Origin: CBFDCQ01 sp965603355
GTDB lineage: Bacteria; Hydrogenedentota; CAZGCA01; CBFDCQ01
Length of the DNA stretch: 42,187 nucleotides
NCBI GenBank assembly: GCA_965603355.1
Contig: CBFDCQ010000021.1
Location: forward strand, 1-42,187
Direction: 5' to 3'
Shown here: piece by piece, positions 39,612 to 42,187 of the stretch
Layout: each line of letters opens with the position of its first letter
Numbering within the stretch: the stretch's first letter is position 1
The notes under the pieces: model-generated
Told to the model about the DNA's origin: nothing
Databases searched by the model: none
The model's input: only the letters and a program-made list of their open reading frames with translations
Position numbers and translations under genes: made by a program

Positions 39612-41657
39612 TCACACCCCCAACTTAACGTCTATCATAAAAGAGAACACCATGTTCTCCTCCGACAACTGCTGTGCCTGGTACCCTCCGGGAACTCCCA
39701 TCATCGACGATCGTCGCCCACCAAAACGGCCTCCGGCACGGCCTCCGAAACGTCCTCCGGCACGTCCTGGTCCGTACGAGGACCCGCCGCCCGTTCTGCT
39801 GCTTCCAAACCTTCCTCCACGCACCGAGGCCCCGCCGCGGCGCGGCGCGCCTCCCATGTAAGAGGCTGTGGAACCTCCCAGCTGCTGCAACGAGCGCCTG
39901 TCGACCTTGGTCACATTCGTCGTGTACAACACTACGTTTGAGAAAAGCTTCGCTGATTTGAGCGTCTCCTTGAACTCCTCAATCTGGTCGTACGTTTCCG
40001 CATAAGCGCTGATGCTCAGACCGTCGACCTTCGCGATGGCCCCGCCGGCGCCGCCTCGCGCAAGACCGCCGGAACGCCTTGCTGGCGAACCTCCAGCACC
40101 GCCCCTCATTGACCGCGCGCCGCCGGGTCGCCCCCCCCTCCTCGCGGCCGGACCTCCCCGCATCGACGGCCCACCTGATCTGCCTGTTCTCCCCGCAGAG
40201 GTAGCGGCAGTGTCCGAGAACAAAATAGTCTGTACGTTGCCGAGCCACACACCTTTCGGAACCGCGCTGGCAAGCGCTTCAAGTGGAGGCAGCCAGTTCC
40301 ATATTCCGCCCGCCAGATCGTTCAGCTTCTCGTACTTCAGCTTATAGTCATCGAGCTGGGCCACAAGTTCACCTCGCCTGATATCATTGACTTGGTATTT
40401 CTCGATCCGGCCCTCGAGCCGACCCTTTTCCTTTTTCATTTCCTCGTGTAAAGCCCAGCGAATCGGGACTATCGCCATGACTATGAGAACGAACGTGAGA
40501 AAGGACAAACCCCAATAAACGCTGCGTTCTTTGCGCTTCTCCCCCGCAACGATGCGCGGCGGGATGAGGTTTATCTCAAGTGGGCATGCCATAACATTGC
40601 GCAAACCGAGCCCAAGGCACGTTGGCAGGAGATGCGGAATCGCTTGGGCGGTGGCAGCCGTAGGAGCGAGCGTGAGCTTGTTGAACGGGTTTGCCACAGT
40701 GACGGGAACCTCCAATCGCTGGACCATGAACTGCTCAACACCCCTGAGCGCCGCGCTGCCTCCGCACAACACGACTTTCGCTACGGGCGAACCGCCCGAC
40801 TGCGTCCGGAAGAACCCAAACGACCGGTTGATCTCATGTGCAAGCCGCTCAAGCACCTCACCCACAACGGCTAGAACCTGGCCCTCCTGAGTGCTCGCAT
40901 CAGGCGGCGGTCCTTCTGATTCCAGATAGGCGCGGCCCACGGTTATCTTGAGCCGTTCAGCCTCCTCGTACGGCACAGACAATGCATCCTTAATTGCTTC
41001 GGTAATATGGTTGCCGGCTACGGTGAGACTTCGCGTGAACCTGAACTCGCCGTTGCGTTCGATGAATATGTCCGTGGTCGAAGCGCCAATGTCTACACAC
41101 GCTACGGTCTCACCCTCTTCCTTGGAGAGTTCATCATTGAACTTGAGCCAGTTGTACGTCGCGACAGGAGAAACGTCGACAGCGTCGATTTTCAGTTTCG
41201 AGTCGAGCACGACGCCCGCGAGCGCATCGACGGTATCCACCTTAATCGCGGTCATCATCACATCGAACTCCTTTGTTTCCGTGCGCTTGATGACCTGATA
41301 ATCCAGGGCAATCTGGCTCAGCGGAAACGGGATCTGCTGCTGAATCTCGTACTGAACGATCCGGTCCAACCGCGATTCCTGCACCGGAGGCAACAACCGG
41401 TTACGGACAAATACCGATTGGCCGGGAACCGCAAAAAGCACTCGTTTAGACTTGAAACCGCCGGCCTTTATCGCGCGTGATATGCCCTCGAGTTTGAGGG
41501 CTTCCTTCTCCTCCGGCGGCATAGACGGATCTATCCCCAGATTGATATGAGCGAATTTTGTCAGTTGGAGGCCGGAGGATGTCTGCTTCAGCTCGCACGC
41601 CTTGACCGAGCTTGCACCGAGGTCCAAAGCAAAGCGTCTTGATCTTGTCCTAGCCAT
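39612..41657 (-). CDS. PilM-PilN fusion protein
   Basis: Residues 1-355 are PilM, an actin-like cytoplasmic protein: D-L-G-A-S-S-V-K near the start, Q-Q-Q-I-P-F-P, V-D-I-G-A-S-T-T-D and V-L-C-G-G-S-A. The PilN start motif I-N-L-I-P-P-R follows at about 362-368, then a membrane helix (379-398), a coiled-coil region (402-450) and the PilN ferredoxin-like domain. In other bacteria PilM binds a free PilN N-terminal peptide with this motif; here the two are one 681-aa chain. Two Arg-Gly-Gly-rich segments (about 487-540 and 602-650) interrupt the PilN part. The ATG has GAGGTG 12 bases upstream. It is first in the operon, under a perfect-consensus promoter. Confidence 0.88.
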   Translation of the reverse strand: MARTRSRRFALDLGASSVKACELKQTSSGLQLTKFAHINLGIDPSMPPEEKEALKLEGISRAIKAGGFKSKRVLFAVPGQSVFVRNRLLPPVQESRLDRIVQYEIQQQIPFPLSQIALDYQVIKRTETKEFDVMMTAIKVDTVDALAGVVLDSKLKIDAVDVSPVATYNWLKFNDELSKEEGETVACVDIGASTTDIFIERNGEFRFTRSLTVAGNHITEAIKDALSVPYEEAERLKITVGRAYLESEGPPPDASTQEGQVLAVVGEVLERLAHEINRSFGFFRTQSGGSPVAKVVLCGGSAALRGVEQFMVQRLEVPVTVANPFNKLTLAPTAATAQAIPHLLPTCLGLGLRNVMACPLEINLIPPRIVAGEKRKERSVYWGLSFLTFVLIVMAIVPIRWALHEEMKKEKGRLEGRIEKYQVNDIRRGELVAQLDDYKLKYEKLNDLAGGIWNWLPPLEALASAVPKGVWLGNVQTILFSDTAATSAGRTGRSGGPSMRGGPAARRGGRPGGARSMRGGAGGSPARRSGGLARGGAGGAIAKVDGLSISAYAETYDQIEEFKETLKSAKLFSNVVLYTTNVTKVDRRSLQQLGGSTASYMGGAPRRGGASVRGGRFGSSRTGGGSSYGPGRAGGRFGGRAGGRFGGRRSSMMGVPGGYQAQQLSEENMVFSFMIDVKLGV

Positions 41658-41745
41658 TTTTCCGGTTCACCTCATTGAACTGCGTTGAGGGCGCGCTTTT
41701 TTCGCGCCAGAAGACACCCCATTCCCTCTCTCTAACGCCGATGCT

Positions 41746-41774
41746 ATTATACTAAAGCTACTATGCTCTGTCAA
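41746..41774 (-). promoter_or_regulatory. perfect-consensus sigma-70 promoter of the pilus operon
   Basis: On the minus strand TTGACA (41774-41769), a 17-bp spacer and TATAAT (41751-41746) match the consensus at all twelve positions. The leader to the PilMN start at 41657 is about 80 bases. No operator-like palindrome overlaps it. Confidence 0.85.
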
Positions 41775-41925
41775 GACAAAATCCAATAGCCGCAACGGTT
41801 TTCGAAGAATTCTGTTGCCCTTTTTACCTTTTTCCCCTTATTCTCACGCGAGATTCGATTTAGCCTCACATCCCGTCGTTCTCGGGGCGTCGCGCAACGT
41901 TATCCCCCGACCCGGCACTCTCCTG

Positions 41926-42187
41926 CTATTTTTTCCGCGCTTCCTCCCTGATGTACTTCACGGGCTGCTCGCCCGGCGCGTCCACGTAACCCCCGACACC
42001 GTAGTTGACGCTCACGTTTGGCGGAAAATCCGGGTAATACGGGTCACCAGGTAACGGACGAGGCACGCCCGGGTCGTTCACGCTTGCCGGCGGCACAACC
42101 GTCCACGTGTACGTTGCCGGCGTCGGATCATACAGCGTCTCGCCGTCGACGACCTTGTACGCGCGTACGCTGAACATGTACTGTATG
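41926..42187 (-). CDS. C-terminal fragment of an Ig/FN3-like surface protein
   Basis: The frame is open to the window edge and ends at 41926, so only the last 87 or so codons are seen. The segment F-S-V-R-A-Y-K-V-V-D-G followed by D-P-T-P-A-T-Y-T-W-T-V is typical of the last strands of bacterial Ig-like or fibronectin-III-like repeats in secreted proteins. The tail is rich in Pro, Gly and Tyr and ends in a basic R-E-E-A-R-K-K. It has no sorting signal of the PEP-CTERM or IPTLxxWG type. It lies upstream of the pilus operon in the same direction, but the operon has its own strong promoter. Confidence 0.65.
   Translation of the reverse strand, partial: IQYMFSVRAYKVVDGETLYDPTPATYTWTVVPPASVNDPGVPRPLPGDPYYPDFPPNVSVNYGVGGYVDAPGEQPVKYIREEARKK

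Noticed and set aside
39652..39861. proline/arginine-rich plus-strand frame
   Set aside because: It is antisense to the Arg-Gly-Gly segment of the PilM-PilN gene and has no independent support.

Overview
The window is a chromosomal segment of moderately high G+C from a diderm (Gram-negative) bacterium. The envelope genes show this: a Kdo transferase (WaaA), a secretin with its pilus inner-membrane partners, DegP-like periplasmic proteases and an exosortase. The gene set also includes bacillithiol synthesis (BshA, BshB1), a GatCAB amidotransferase and an unadenylylated-type glutamine synthetase. The PilM(N) / PilO-like / small anchored protein / TPR-secretin order resembles, from memory, the pilus locus of PVC-superphylum bacteria such as Akkermansia. 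I therefore suggest a PVC-related or neighbouring candidate phylum, and I cannot place it more precisely from sequence alone. TTG and GTG starts are frequent (mutS, rimO, ftsK, rsfS, gatA and others). No rRNA, tRNA, CRISPR array, integrase or transposase gene was seen.

Layout: 1-4616 (+) holds miaB, mutS and a PPC-domain protein. 4582-6697 (-) is an exosortase-H-like enzyme, its companion membrane protein and a secreted TPR protein. 6855-14140 (-) is a compact chain: ftsK, a short RodZ-like gene, rimO, pgsA, pgpA, bshB1, bshA. Divergent from it at 14346 is mdh (+). 15288-18463 is an accessory stretch with an inverted-repeat element, a 44-codon small ORF coupled to an A+T-rich five-helix sulfatase-superfamily protein, a small membrane protein and a possible gene remnant. 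18464-20058 (+) holds a zinc-ribbon protein, a 93-residue unknown and an EF-P with an unusual tip loop. 20098-22883 (-) encodes an active DegP-like protease and, overlapping it, a second copy whose catalytic residues are gone. 23232-24833 (+) is glnA plus a small CQLGCF protein, facing a sigma-54 activator and sensor kinase (24830-28281, -). 28931-29962 (+) is a zinc alcohol dehydrogenase. 29986-35083 (-) reads waaA, gatC, gatA, gatB, rsfS. 35260-41657 (-) is the pilus/secretin operon, with a perfect-consensus promoter at 41746-41774 and a terminator at 35142-35197. A fragment of an Ig/FN3-like surface protein enters at the right edge.

The housekeeping parts are ordinary. The points most worth a second look are the active/inactive protease pair, the orphan exosortase cluster, the EF-P with no lysine at its tip, glycine/arginine/methionine-rich inserts placed in loops of several components of one pilus machine, and the small ORF joined to the sulfatase-like gene.
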